This document shows, piece by piece, positions 26,190 to 37,759 of a DNA stretch of 64,000 bases (its first letter is position 1; each line of letters opens with the position of its first letter). The DNA is from Rhytidiadelphus loreus (lineage: Eukaryota; Streptophyta; Bryopsida; Hypnales; Hylocomiaceae), in contig OX344763.1 of NCBI GenBank assembly GCA_947034895.1, positions 44,143,025 to 44,207,024 on the forward strand. Reading direction: 5' to 3'. The notes below the pieces were generated by a model. It saw only the letters and a program-made list of their open reading frames with translations. It did no database searches and had not been told where the DNA came from. Position numbers and translations under genes: made by a program.

Positions 26190-26430
26190 TCTAGAAGGCT
26201 GTGAGTTCCCATCTGGAAATCCATCGTTCGCAAGTTGTGTTGACATGGCTGAGAGACTGCCAGGTTACTTTTTTTGAAAAAAAGAAAAGAAAAAAGAATT
26301 AACTTTGTTTTTTATTTCTTTTTGAAAAAGAAATTTAACATCAGTGTTTGATGAGACCGAGGGGAACGGAGTTGGGAACAGGCCTGAAACGGCCCTCCAA
26401 TCCCCCCGGATCTCATCTAATGCTTCAAAT
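26190..26430. repeat. Repeat shared with 41090-41390
   Basis: Words in the same order occur in both places: GCTGAGAGACTGCCAGGTTA or GCCGAGAGACTGCTAGGTTA, AATTAACTTTGTTT, CTGAAACGGCCCTC and ATCTCATCTAATG. The fragment at 42940-43260 has the inverse of part of it. It is likely another transposon family. Boundaries were not resolved. Confidence 0.5.
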
Positions 26431-27223
26431 TGTGTAGGTGTAAGATTTGCTACAAATGTCCAAATCTACATGGCTACACATAGTAAATGTGCCAACTTTT
26501 ATTGATCCTCTTCAAATCTCACTCCATCGTGCATCACCTTCCACTTCCATGTCAACAACTCCCACGGTGTTGCCAAATCATGTAAAACGTCTATTGATAG
26601 TTCTAAGTACCATCGTCGAGTTGAGGCACTTGTGCTAGTAAGGTAGGAGGCTTTGAAATTGCACATGCATTAAGAACCACCCCTATAAATGGTTGTGAAA
26701 TGGACATGGGTTGGTTCTAAAATTGAACTCTATAGTCATTGAATGAATCAAGGAAAAATGCATTGTTAATTGCAAGAGCCAATCATAGTCTTTGCTTTCC
26801 CCATCTTTCTTTAGAATTGCAAGTGAACGGTTTATAGAAGACCTAGGGTCATAAATAGGCACCTATTGTAGGAGGCTCCTATCTTAAGTGAAACAATACA
26901 AAAAAGAGTATGTGAACTTGCATTGCACGGCATGCACCAAGATAGTGCCTAGTTACCGGTGCAAGACCGAAGACACTCTTACCCCCCTACACTATTAGGT
27001 CGAATCAATGTAGAAGAAGCCAATCCATTTTTTTTATCAAACCCATATGGGCAATGTAGGTTGGTCTATTTCCATGCATGTAGAAATGAATAGTGATCAA
27101 TTATGGCACAATTCCTAATGCAATTGTGGCACATTATAATTAGTTACTAGTCTCTTGATATTGCAATCAACTCTTGCCTGGTTGGTTTTGTTTCTAACCC
27201 TTGGTTGGAGATAAGAAGACCTA
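26431..27223. other. Intergenic DNA, nothing recognised
   Basis: A short stretch near 26447-26638 is open and slightly less AT-rich but shows no domain, splice pattern or family resemblance. Nothing else is supported. Confidence 0.4.
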
Positions 27224-28504
27224 TAAGGTAAAACAACCCATTATGGTCAGATTGCCCACAGTGGACACCTTATGACCCTATGACGGTTTCCTCAAACCAC
27301 AATCAATATCTAACCTGACACTCATGGAATGATTAGTGACTGCATTAGGAACACACAACTTTTTTAGTGTAAGAGCATTCCCACTGCAAACTCACCAAAC
27401 AAGGGCACCAAATCACAAAAAACTACTTTCAATTAAATAAGAGAATTGAATCCACCAACAATCTCACATTTGTTGAAAAATATTTCCATCTTACCTTGAG
27501 ATTAGAATTGAGTAGAGAAACTCTTTATATACATATGAAGTGGTAGGATGTAGAACAACTCATGTGGGATAATGTAAATTAGAATTAGTAGGAGCTCAAC
27601 CACTCATAGTTAAGTCAAAAGTAGGTTTTGTTTTTCAATAGAATTTCAAACCTCATTTAAGCATGGTAGAATTTTTTTTTCCAAAACACTTTGAACTAAG
27701 AAAAGTTGGTAAATGAAGATAACTTTCATTTCCAAAAATCTGTTTGAGATTTAGAACATCCAATTAAAATATATGGACAGATTTGAGAGAGGAAGTTTGA
27801 AATTGTAAAAAATAATTCCCTTCCAACCCCTCTCTCAAATTTGTCTATAACTTTTGATCGGAGATTCTAAATCTCAAACGGATTTTTGTATTTGAAATTT
27901 CTCTTCATTAACCAACTTCTCTTAGTTCAAAGTGTTTTGAACTTTTTTTTTCTACTATGCCTAAATGAGGTTTGAAATTCTATTAAGAAACAAAACCTAT
28001 ATTATTTTGACTTAACTACGAGCGGTTGAGTTCCTACTAATTTCAATTTACATTATCCCACATGGGTTGTTCTACATCCTACTACCTCACTTGTATATAA
28101 TGAACTCTTCCTCTCATCTAAAATTCAATTTTAATTGATAATGTATGAATTACAAGTTTGCCCCACGGTAGGAAGCCCACTCTCCGTGTTTGCTTTTGGT
28201 GCCCCACTGTCGGGATGCTCTAAACCATTGTCAAAAGTTACTTTTCATGGCATTCTACATTAGAAATTATTGTGACCACTTTAGGTGGTTAAGATAAGCA
28301 TATTGGGTACACTTTTTGTTTGTTATGGGGCAGCCTATAGACCATGTTGGGAACATCATTTTGAAAATACATTACTAATTAATAAAATTTCAATTGCTCT
28401 CACTAAATTCACACTTATCTTTGTGTGGGAAAAAATTTGAAATTTTTTAGTAATGGCATGAGGGCAGACTCCAAATTCTGACCACAATGGGCTGATTTAC
28501 CTTA
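27224..28504 (+). mobile_element. Inverted-repeat element carrying a nested foldback element
   Basis: The outer ends are TAAGGTAAAACAACCCAT at 27224 and ATGGGCTGATTTACCTTA ending at 28504, inverse copies with two or three changes. They are the same termini as in the 2664-3151 element. An 852-bp foldback element lies inside. Removing it leaves about 430 bp, near the length of the other copy. Confidence 0.65.
27371..28222. mobile_element. Long foldback element (about 850 bp) nested in 27224-28504
   Basis: The ends are AAGAGCATTCCCACTG and, inverted, TAGAGCATCCCGACAGTG. The two halves are inverse copies for most of their length. The words AAACCTCATTTAAGCATGGTAG, CATGTGGGATAATGTAAATT and TTTGAGATTTAGAA on the left have inverse partners at about 27955-27975, 28045-28070 and 27870-27885. 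The arms are roughly 400 bp around a short centre near 27800. Ends of the GAGCATC type are typical of plant MITEs. Confidence 0.7.
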
Positions 28505-29434
28505 TAACCAATACTGGTCGAACGTAATCTTTAGTTAAGAAATCATTATAATTATATTTTGAGAAATAAAATTTTGGAAAATTATGAAATTTTTCCAAAC
28601 TCTATTTTTGTACATGGAAAAATTTCCCCACTCAAGAACCCCATGCTCCAGATACTCATACAGTATATTAATTGCTTAAGTAGTTGGAAATGGGTTGGCT
28701 ACTCTAGTCCCAATGAGACATACCCTCGCACTTCAAGTATTTATTTAATATTTATCCTTCCTTGTTTGTTTGTATCCCAATACCCACCGACCTCCATCCA
28801 TTCATTCAAGTGTCACTAACTTAATGTACTGTACTGATGTCCTCCTGTTGCAACTCAAGGCCCCCACTACATGGGAAATCCCAGAGAGAACAGGTGTTCA
28901 GAAAAATAATAATTGGGGCTCCAAGGACGGTTTGGGACGCAAGCGTCTGCCAATCCTCGGCATTGGCGACAAGAGCGAGTTATAATGAAGGCACCCATAA
29001 CTGATCAAATAAGTAAATTCTTGACATGATCATAGCCAACCTCGTTACGACCACTTAAGCAATTTATTGTATTTCCAACATGCATTTGGTTAGGAGAACC
29101 CCCCTACATAAATAGATTGAAGAGGGTTTTAGAGATTGTTTTTTTTTTCCTTTAAATTTGAAATAATTATGAATTTTTTTGTAAAGAATTCGTTCAACTC
29201 ATTCTTATTATATAGGACACCACATTTCTAACCGTAAGCTGATTACAAAATTGACCATGCTTCAAAGTAGGTGATAATTGTGGCTTCAAATGTATACTTC
29301 CCTGACATTTGTGCTACGTGAGCTATCACCTAACCACGTGAGCTATCACCCTAAACCACATCTAATCGAAAACAAAGCAGTCTAACTAGTAAAAATAGGT
29401 TGTGGTTGGAAAGAGGTTGTCTACCTTAGTGCAA
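28505..29434. other. Intergenic DNA, nothing recognised
   Basis: Two overlapping short open frames (28559-28985) have no recognisable product. From about 28850 to 28985 the sequence is less AT-rich, but no splice sites or domain support an exon. Confidence 0.4.
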
Positions 29435-30860
29435 GGTGAAGCAAATATTTTCAGAGGTGCAGCAATAGAAATGATGGGGATTGCAAAAACTTTGGTGATT
29501 TTATCGCTTGAATTTACATTACTATGAATCTTGAAAGGTAAAAAGTATTCAGAATCCATAGCCAATGTCTAGACTCTTCCAATTCCAATCATTTAAGAAC
29601 TACTTTCCCGCTTATTACTTTTTACTTTCTTGCTCACTACTTTGAAAAATAAAAAATAAAAAATTCCAAGCTTTAGTTGGAAATCTATTCCATTGTTGGT
29701 TGGAAATAACTGCACCCTACAAGTTGGGTATGGATCATTGGTTAGGAATGGGTGCTTCTCCCTTAAATGATTGGAAGATGACCTCAAAGTAGGTCTGCAA
29801 ATGAGTGAGAGGTCCGATTCAAATGAACACTTGGACAAAATTTATCTTCAAAGGTCATCGGTTTATATAGCATACTTACTTGACCATCAAAGTATTCAAA
29901 CCTATAATAGGGGGGTTGTCCACTTCTTCAACCTATCACATCATCAACCAATGTAGTCAACGCAACAAACAAGATGGAAAAGTTTTGGGGCTTGCATGCC
30001 CCGGGGGGCTCCCAACTTCTCTAGTGGTCGAGGACAGTGTTGCAAGGATTAGGACTATAGGCAACTCTGAAGTTGTGTCGAATGAACTGGATGACATACA
30101 CAACGACTTGTTGATGTGGAAGTACTTTGGGAGGATGAAAGAGTGGCATGAGTGTGTCATTGCTCTCGCTTTCTCAAGTCTCTTGTTCGAACAAGGCCTC
30201 AGAATATATGGACGTAGACAATTTCATCATAGCTACAAATCTTTGGACTATTGCCGCTCTATTATACCTAGATGGAGCCAACTTTGTGAAATTAAGTTGT
30301 CCTTCTTTTATTGATATTATGATGTGGTTTGAACTTTGAAGGTGAAAAGTAATCTATTATAGGTGAAGCATCTACAACCGTCCGAATATGCAAAGATAAA
30401 AATGAGGTGGATTGCCAAAAATTTGGTAATTTTATCACTTGATATGAAATTACCATGAGCTTTGAAAGCCCAAAGACAATTGGTTTGGATCCACGTCCAA
30501 TGTCTAGAGTCTTTCAATTCTGATCATTCAAAAACTATATTTCCCACACACTAAGGTAGACATCCCAAAAGCGCCATTGACCTTAAAGCGCCATCTATGC
30601 TGTGCGTACATCTCGAAATTCAGTTTCTTACCAGAGCATAGATAGCGCTTTCAGAACCCAACTTCATTCCTTAATAACTTTTGCATATGGTATCCAAATG
30701 CCACGTTCTCTGGTGCGTTGGAACCTCCTTTCACTTGCCCACAAGAACTTATGAAATTATCACCAGTTCAATAATAGGAAATAGGCTCAGTAGCAAAAAG
30801 TAGCGCTTTTGGGTTGCCAACCTTATAGTACTTCCTACTTTCTTGCTCATTACTTTGGGA
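29435..30860 (+). repeat. Pair of diverged direct repeats, about 925 bp apart
   Basis: About 200 bases from 29435 to 29645 (GATTTTATCGCTTG, CCAATGTCTAGA, TTTCTTGCTCACTACTTTG in order) recur from 30360 to 30860. In the second copy a 274-bp MITE interrupts them. The arrangement could be the remains of a small LTR-like or duplicated element. The DNA between is open for 144 codons from a non-ATG start but shows no domain. Confidence 0.45.
30552..30825 (-). mobile_element. TAAGGT-family MITE, inverse copy with an empty-site match (274 bp)
   Basis: It runs from TAAGGTAGACATCCC to GGGTTGCCAACCTTA, the inverse of the 2338-2612 element with more changes. It sits in the second of two direct repeats. 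The uninterrupted repeat at about 29605-29630 reads CGCTTATTAC where this copy has sequence ending in TA, the element, then TATAGTAC. This fits a TA duplication. Confidence 0.65.
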
Positions 30861-31641
30861 CCTGTGTCATGACCACCCATTCGCCATTAGAGCCCCATTC
30901 CCAACAAGTAGGGTGGCCATATCATGGCTTCAGCTTATATTACTTTTACTGACTTGGCCATCATCTTTTGGTAACGTACCTGAGCTGCGTAAGCTTAAAA
31001 AATTAAGTTCGAGGACTCTGTCCATGAATGTCTGTCATTGAATGCACAATGAAAATCATATCAATCCCTCACTGCCATGGAGAAGGGGATAAGTTGAAGG
31101 AGGGACATAAGCTTAGCTACATGTCCATTAAGGTAGGAGGCTCTTAAAGCGTGCACTTAAGGGCTGGTTTGCTTTTCTCATGTCGTTTCTTGTATGGGAT
31201 TATTTTTAGCTCATTTTTCAGACAAAGAAAAATAGATTCTGATTGTAATCCAAGTCGTTTTGTATTTTTTGAAGCATTTTTGAATTACTTATGAATTTTC
31301 AAACAAGATGAGTCATAGGTCCCTATTTCTGACCATAGGTCTTCCATAAATAGTTCCTTTACAGCTTTTAGAGAGAAATGGGGAAAGCAAAGCAAATGAT
31401 TGGCTCTTACAATAAATAATTTTTTTTTTATTGATCCATTCAATGACAATAGAAGGTCCATTTGAAGACCACCTCAAGTCCATTACAGGTGAGTCTACAT
31501 GAGCAGTTCTAAATGAACCTCCAACATTCGAGCCTTCTACCTTAACCCCTTAACGCCTCGATCCTTTTTCTAATTTGGGAACATTTTTTATTATATCTTT
31601 CTACACAAATATCATTTACTAGAATTTTATGAGATTGATCA

Positions 31642-33536
31642 TTAACCCCTAAAATACCAAGGCATTTTTCTGGCTCCAAAACCACTGAAAACTGCCATTT
31701 CTGCTACAATCACCCAAGAAACCAAATTTGTATTTCTTTTAAGAATCTAACCGTAGGATCTTGTACTTAACCTATATTGTATCATGTGATAAAAATTTCA
31801 TAAAGTTTGACCGTACGGATTAGAAGATAATAGCATTTGAAGTAAAAAAAAGAACTTTTTTTGAATGTTGGCCTGCAATTTCAACCGCCATTTGTGGATT
31901 TCTTTTGCACTACAGTTCATAAAGTTAAAAAAATATTTGTTGAACATTTGAGTTGAGAGTTGAAGAAAAAAAATTCAGAAAAAAAGACTTGATTTTCATT
32001 CATTAAAAAATTAGTGAGTAGAAGTAGGTCCGAGATTGAACAAAACACTAAATTGATAATAGCTCTAAGATGGAATTGAAATAGCATAATCCCAATTGGT
32101 GAGACTCTTCTTGCAAGCAAACTTTACCCTCCCAAAAAAGAAAATTTGAAAAAAAACTAAAAATTGCATTTAGAAATGAATTCTAAAAGTTTTTTTTCTG
32201 AGGATATGTAGATTGCCCAAAAAATGAGATTGTCCATAACTTTCTCATTATTAGTCCAAATAGAACGAATCAAAGCTTCAAATGTAGACAAAAACATAAT
32301 ATTTCAGAAAAAAATTAAAAATTAAGAAAAATAAATTCTTGGTGATTTTTTAATTTTGTTCGGCAAACTACTTTTTAACCCCAAAGTGACATTCAATTTC
32401 TGGGGTTCAAAAACATCATTGCTTTTGAAGCTTTATGGATCTAAATGTCTTCAAGTTATACAAATCTGAACCGTACAATCTTGTAGTGTACATATTGTAG
32501 AGGACATGTAGAAAATTTGAAGTCATTTGGCCACATAGATTGCAAGATCGTAATGTTCTAGTCTTGAAAATGGATGCTGAAATTTTCCCAAAACCACATT
32601 TTGAGGTGAAATTTGATTTCTAAACCTACTCAAATGTAAAAACTTTACACTGCAAAATGATTCAAAACTAGTATACAAACACATTGGTGGAAAAAAAATT
32701 CATTCAATTGACTCATTGTGTCTACAAAATGGCTTTGAAATGTCAAAAATCAACAAGAAAAATTGCAAAAAACACATCTAAAGGTGAACCTCCTTCTACT
32801 GGAATGCTTCTCAGTCACTTATTAATTCTTGGATTAGCATGAAATTTCAGCCACACAAACTAGAGTAGTATACGCAACTTTTCCAAAAATAATTATTGAA
32901 AATAAACTTTGTATGAAGAAGAAACAAGCCGTCAAAGTTCACTATACTCCAAAAATGGCAAGATTTTGAACTTCGAATTGGTCCCAAACATTCAAAACAA
33001 CTTGAATTGACATGAAAACTTTATCACAATAACTATACTTCAAGGGGAACAAAACCCAACAAATTTTATTGAAAATGAGCAATGGATGAAGGAGATACAA
33101 GGCCCCGAAGTTGCAGCCCTAAAATGCAGTTTGGTGAACTCAAATTGAAGTTGTGAACTTCGATTAGCTTCCAAAAAATCAATAAATCTTGGATTGTTCT
33201 GAAAATTTTACCATACAAACTAAAGGGGAGAGCGCAACATTCCCAACAAGTTTTATTGAATTTGGACCTTGGATGAAAAAGTTACAGTACTTTGAACTGG
33301 ACCTTAAACTGTATGAGGACACTTTCTGTTCTCTTTGTCACTTTGGGGTTAAAACTTTGGGCGGCATACTTTTGCTCCCAGGCACCAATTGGAAAAAAAA
33401 TTGTATTTTTAGAAATCTGATGTGATTTTCTATCTTCGATTTTTTTTTATAAAAATCAAGTCAAAATTTGAGGTCACACGAGCCTGCCCAAAATCCCAAG
33501 TGTCCCCTAATGGGACTTCGGTACTTTAGGGGTTAA
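31642..33536 (+). mobile_element. piggyBac-like element nested in a family A MITE
   Basis: It begins TTAACCCCTAAAATACC and ends GGTACTTTAGGGGTTAA. The interior is that of the 57400-58272 and 14921-15855 elements: AACTGCCATTTCTGCTAC, GGATCTTGTA, TTTGACCGTACGGATT, and GCCTGCCCAAAATCCC near the end. It is longer (1895 bp) because a third element sits inside. Without that it would be about 920 bp, like its relatives. There is no transposase. Confidence 0.8.
32375..33352 (+). mobile_element. Third-level TTAA element inside the 31642-33536 element (978 bp)
   Basis: The ends are TTAACCCCAAAGTGACA at 32375 and its perfect inverse ending at 33352. Taking it out joins a GTTCGGCAAACTAC stretch to GGCATACTTTTGCTCCC. 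That restores the order seen in the related element at 57400-58272, where TGCTTGGTG is followed by GCCATAACTTTTGCTCC. It is non-coding. Confidence 0.75.
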
Positions 33537-33661
33537 GGAAGGTTGTCTTTTTAAGATTCAAGTGTTACATTGGATGAATGAAAAGTTAGTTGGACAAAAC
33601 ATTGCTTCAAAACCCTCTCTTCATTGTCCAGAATATGGATGTTGGAGTGCTTAAGGATTAA

Positions 33662-35526
33662 CTTAACTGTTAACTTATCCAAGGTGTATCAACGGAGTAT
33701 GTGAAAAAATTTATAGGAATTTCTTAAAAATTTGCATCCTCCAAACCCAAGTATGCAGGCAATTCACATTTTGATGTGCCTTGATTCCAATTGTTTAAAG
33801 GTCACTTTAGACATAAGGCCAATTGCACAAAATTTCAGCCCCTTTTGAACTAGAGGCCATTCTCAACTACTCATGAGAATAAGATTATACTAGGGGCCAA
33901 TTTTTCCATATGTTTAAGGCCTTGGGACCCAAAAGCCAAGTTGATTCAATAAAACCTAGAAAATAGAGAGAAGGGTTGAAATTTCAAGATCGTTCTACAC
34001 CTAGAAGCCAAGCAAATTCTCCTAGAGGCCAATTGTACAACATCCAATGGATCTCATTTGTTGAAAGAAATAATATTTTATAAAAAAGGTTTTTTTAATT
34101 GAAATTTGACATTGGCCTCTGGACTAAGAATTGACCTCTCGTTTTTGGTGCACCCAATTCAACAAGCTCAAGCCATGTTAGACCATATCTTTAGGGATGA
34201 AAAAATTTATTGCACCAAGTTGGCTTGGCTTCTAGATATAGATGGGTGGGGATCAATTTAAGGGTTTTGTCCAATCAAAAGTGAGGAGTCTTGACCTTTG
34301 ACATAGCAAATTGGACCGTCCTCTAGGTGTAAAGCGGCCCGAAAATGAAATTTAAAACAACGTGAAGTAACATAATTCATTGAAATGGCAAAAGCTTTCC
34401 ACCATTGTAGAGAAGAATCTAAAAGCATTTATTGTTACTAGAAAATATAACTTTTTTAGTACAAAAATTCCAAGGCAAGCTACCTTAGGTTTAGTACAGG
34501 ACAAAAGAAAAATTGCGTAAGTTCCTATGATCTCAAATTTTAGTGTTAGTGGTTTAAAAAAAATGAAAATAGAAAAATTGACAAGCTTATTGTAAAATGA
34601 ACTTTCATTTCACATAGTACTTGGAAGCAAAAGTTAAGCCACTGAAAGCAAATATAGTCAAGCCAAGACACAAAAGTAAAAATAAAATATTTTTGTTTAT
34701 TTTAAAATTATTTTTCACATAATATATTTACATAAATATCTACATAGAAAGCTTCATTTGGACTTTTGTGGCTTTGTGAAAGTTATGCAGAGTTTTATTT
34801 TGCCAAAAATAAGAGTATCTTTATTGGGGAAAAAATACATGTAAGATGAGTTTTTGAATTTCAATTTTCACTATTTGTCAAAAATAAATTATATAGATTG
34901 GGTCAAATCATTATGTACCCATAAGATGTGAACATGATGTTTGTATTTCAATTCCTATGTCCCCTGTCTTAAAAAAATCAAGAGTCAATGATATGAGTTT
35001 AGGAACCTCCCCTAAATGGCATTGATCTTTTGAAAAAACCTAAACCATCAATGCCTACAAAACAAAACAATCTTGGGCATCTAAATTTGGATGCAATTAT
35101 AGGGTACATGTACGGTTCCAGACTATGAAGAAAAGATATGGATATGCTAACAAAATACAGATAAGGAATACATACATATATCCCATATGGTTTGCAAGTT
35201 CCATTGGTCCTCTAGGAATACAAATATGGGTGGTTTGGGGGGGCACATGTTGAATTCATTTCACACAAGGGGTTTGTTCAAAAAGTTTTACAACCAATAG
35301 GAAAATTATGTTTCTATCCCTTTTACAAATTTTGTAAAATTTTAACCAATGGGATAATATCACGTGTACCTTTTTTGGAAATCATGTGTGATTTTTTCTA
35401 AAATTGACAATTTGTCAATGTATTTGTTAGTGTGTGCCCAAACATCTTCTAGATATTAATATACACAAATACATCACTAGCTAGGAAGAACAATCTCATT
35501 CTTACAATTGATGTATTTCAATCTAA
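33662..35526. other. AT-rich gene desert
   Basis: No exon is supported. Between about 33790 and 34330 the word GGCCAATT or GAGGCCA recurs several times, which suggests an old internally repetitive element. Its ends could not be placed. Confidence 0.4.
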
Positions 35527-35583
35527 TAGTTTTATTTTTTATTTTTTATTTTTTTTATTTTTTATTTTTTATTTTATTTTATA
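35527..35583 (+). repeat. Low-complexity TTTTTA tract
   Basis: About 55 bases of TTTTTTA-like units. A similar tract lies at 37089-37146. Both are simple sequence with no coding meaning. Confidence 0.85.
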
Positions 35584-35800
35584 GCTTTTTTTTGTTATGA
35601 AAGAGCATGATTCCAGGACATATAAGTTAAGTTATTGGCAGAGACCCTGTCAGCACATGCTTGAATTTGGTTACTACAGGACCGGCATGTTCAGAGTCCA
35701 TTGACCTACTTGCAGTGGGTGGATGGAGATGCCCAAAGTGGCACTAACTTACTGGATGACATACACTCGTAATACCATCATTACCACTTCAGGATAGTTG

Positions 35801-36565
35801 TTAACCCCTAACTGCCTCATCGACCATATAGTTGATCTGAAATTTCACGCTCATTTTGCAGTGGGTAGTTAAATTCATTTGCCCATTCAAAACTTTCATT
35901 TTTCATTGAAAAAGGTACATATTTGATTGATGAGAGGTCTCCCTAGCCATTTATGTCCATTAGTGAAAGAGTAAAACTTGCTAATTTTACTTCATTTTTC
36001 AACTTTGAGCAATTTTACTTGATTTGAGATCTAAAACCTTCCACTTATCCATTTGCTTTGAAAATGGTCTCAATGGAAAGAGTAAAGTGTTTTCATGATT
36101 TTCACCATTGTAAATTTAAACAAGCAAGTGTTGATTTGGAGTATACTTATAAAAAAAATAAAAAAATCTCAATAATTGCAAGGTGGATTGTGTAATGAGT
36201 TTAATAACTTTTCAAGTGATATTAAGTTTTTTGAAAGGGCATTTTAGTGTGTTAACACAATTTATAGTTGTTCATGTCACCTCCAATCCCAAAAAACTTT
36301 TATGTGCAAATTTCAGAAACATTGTGGGGAGGGACAACATACTAAAAAAATAGAAAACATACATTTCTCTTGTTATAATCTCACAACTCTTATACAATTT
36401 TGCACTCAAAATTGGTGTGCATACTAATAATCAAGCTCTTTAAACATCCATACGATTAGATTTTGAAAAAAAAATCAATTTGCTTCAATGGGGATAACTA
36501 CAAGCCCATTCTCTTTTTTCATAGTCAAAATACACTTGAAAAAGGCTTAGGCATTTAGGGGTTAA
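35801..36565 (+). mobile_element. TTAA-flanked piggyBac-like element (765 bp)
   Basis: The left end is TTAACCCCTAACTGCCT and the right end AGGCATTTAGGGGTTAA, an inverted repeat of about 17 bp. The interior differs from the 57400 family. The last TTAA is shared with the start of a TAAGGTGGG MITE fragment at 36563. Confidence 0.7.
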
Positions 36566-36760
36566 GGTGGGTACACCCAAAATGGCACCTTGCCTGAAAC
36601 CACCATCATCACTACTATGTGTACATCTCCCAAATCAACATGTACACATATGGAAGAAACAGTTTCCACAACTTCACCTTACAAAAACTTTGACCTTTCC
36701 TAACTTTTGCATACGCTATCCGAATGTCCCGTTCTTTGGTGCATTGGAAATTCTGCCAAT
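36563..36760. mobile_element. Rearranged TAAGGT-family fragment
   Basis: It starts TAAGGTGGGTACACCC like other copies. The part from about 36680 (TTGACC, AACTTTTGCATACG, TTCTTTGGTGCATTGGAA) is in the opposite orientation, so the copy is internally inverted or made of two halves. No right end is seen. A short TTTAGGG tract follows at 36765-36775. Confidence 0.5.
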
Positions 36761-37527
36761 TTAGGGTTTAGGGTATATAGGCACATAGCAGAAAGTGTCG
36801 GTTTTTTGGCCTCACATTGTGACAACCCCAGGGCAGCATTTTTCTGTCTGTCTCCCATAAACATGTCTGCCTGAAGCTTGGTCATTCATTCAATTAGTAA
36901 GGGTTTGCTACAGTCCAAGATGGAAGAATAATTTGAGGTCAGGAGAGGTCCGTCTTGGGGCAACCCAATTGGGCTTGCCACTAACTTACTGATGAGCTAC
37001 AGACCTGGCCAGGGTTCAGTTTTCAGCAAACAACCAACAAAAGCTTTCTTTTCATTGGTCATATGGTACCATGCAAGAAAGCCTTCTATCTTTACCCTTT
37101 TTAAATTATTTTTTATTTTTTATTTTTTATTTTTTATTATTTTTTAGGAAAGGAACAGCTGGCGGTGTGCGTCATGGCGGGCACAGCTCATTAGACGGAC
37201 GAGAGAGGGGCACTCAACTCAACTGCCCTGCACTGCCTCATCAATTTCACGTGCCAGTTTCCATGCCAACTATGACAGCGGGAGTTATTTGATTAGCTGG
37301 GCTTCGGTCCAACGATGATGCGAATGATGGGAGTCACGTTGTCAGGGACTCAGGGTTGGTGTGTCTCTCACTGTCTGTGTCTGAAATCCAAAACTGTAGC
37401 ATGCATGTGCGGAACTTCTGGGCATCAATGGTTAAGTGAATTCAGGTAACTTATTAGGTCACAAGTGCTTTCAAAAGATTGCAGTTTAATTTTTTGTAAT
37501 TCAAACTAACATGATGAAAACACTTCC
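36761..37527. other. Intergenic DNA, less AT-rich in part
   Basis: The stretch at about 37150-37400 is richer in G and C but has no open frame with family resemblance or splice signals. Apart from the simple TTTTTTA tract at 37089-37146, nothing is recognised. Confidence 0.4.
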
Positions 37528-37759
37528 TTAACCCTTAAAAGGACGGACTGGTGACCGTGGAAATCATCCATTTGGGTATTGTGTAAATCATGGGTTTAAA
37601 AAAATATCCAAAAGTACTCATTGGAAGTCAAACTGTTGTAAAAGATCTACCCTTTTCACACAAAATTTGGAAGATGAATAGTTGCACTTCTATCCCACAT
37701 GGAGAGATTCTTTTGTCATTCATAAGCCAAAAACGGTCGTAGCGTCGGTTTATGGGTTC
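37528..37759 (+). mobile_element. TTAA-type MITE, family B (about 232 bp)
   Basis: It begins TTAACCCTTAAAAGGACGG. The right end, TTTATGGGTTCA, has lost its TTAA. The interior matches 55599-55823 (CCGTGGAAATCATCC, AAAAGTACTCATTGGAAGTC) and is the inverse of 20846-21073. It is non-coding. Confidence 0.6.

Larger units (their letters stand above)
31542..33661 (+). mobile_element. TTAA-type MITE, family A, split by nested insertions
   Basis: The left part (31542-31645) and right part (33533-33661) together equal the intact 231-bp element at 25233-25463. The left end is TTAACCCCTTAACGCC; the right end is TGCTTAAGGATTAA. The insertion lies exactly at the TTAA of ATCATTAAGGAAGG, which is now present on both sides of the insert. 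Confidence 0.8.

Noticed and set aside
28770..28985. Possible exon with less AT-rich composition
   Set aside because: Two overlapping frames are equally open, there is no matching acceptor and donor, and the product is not recognised.
29880..30314. 144-codon open frame, one of the longest in the desert
   Set aside because: It starts at TTG, its first true ATG is deep inside, and it has no domain and no clear splice context.
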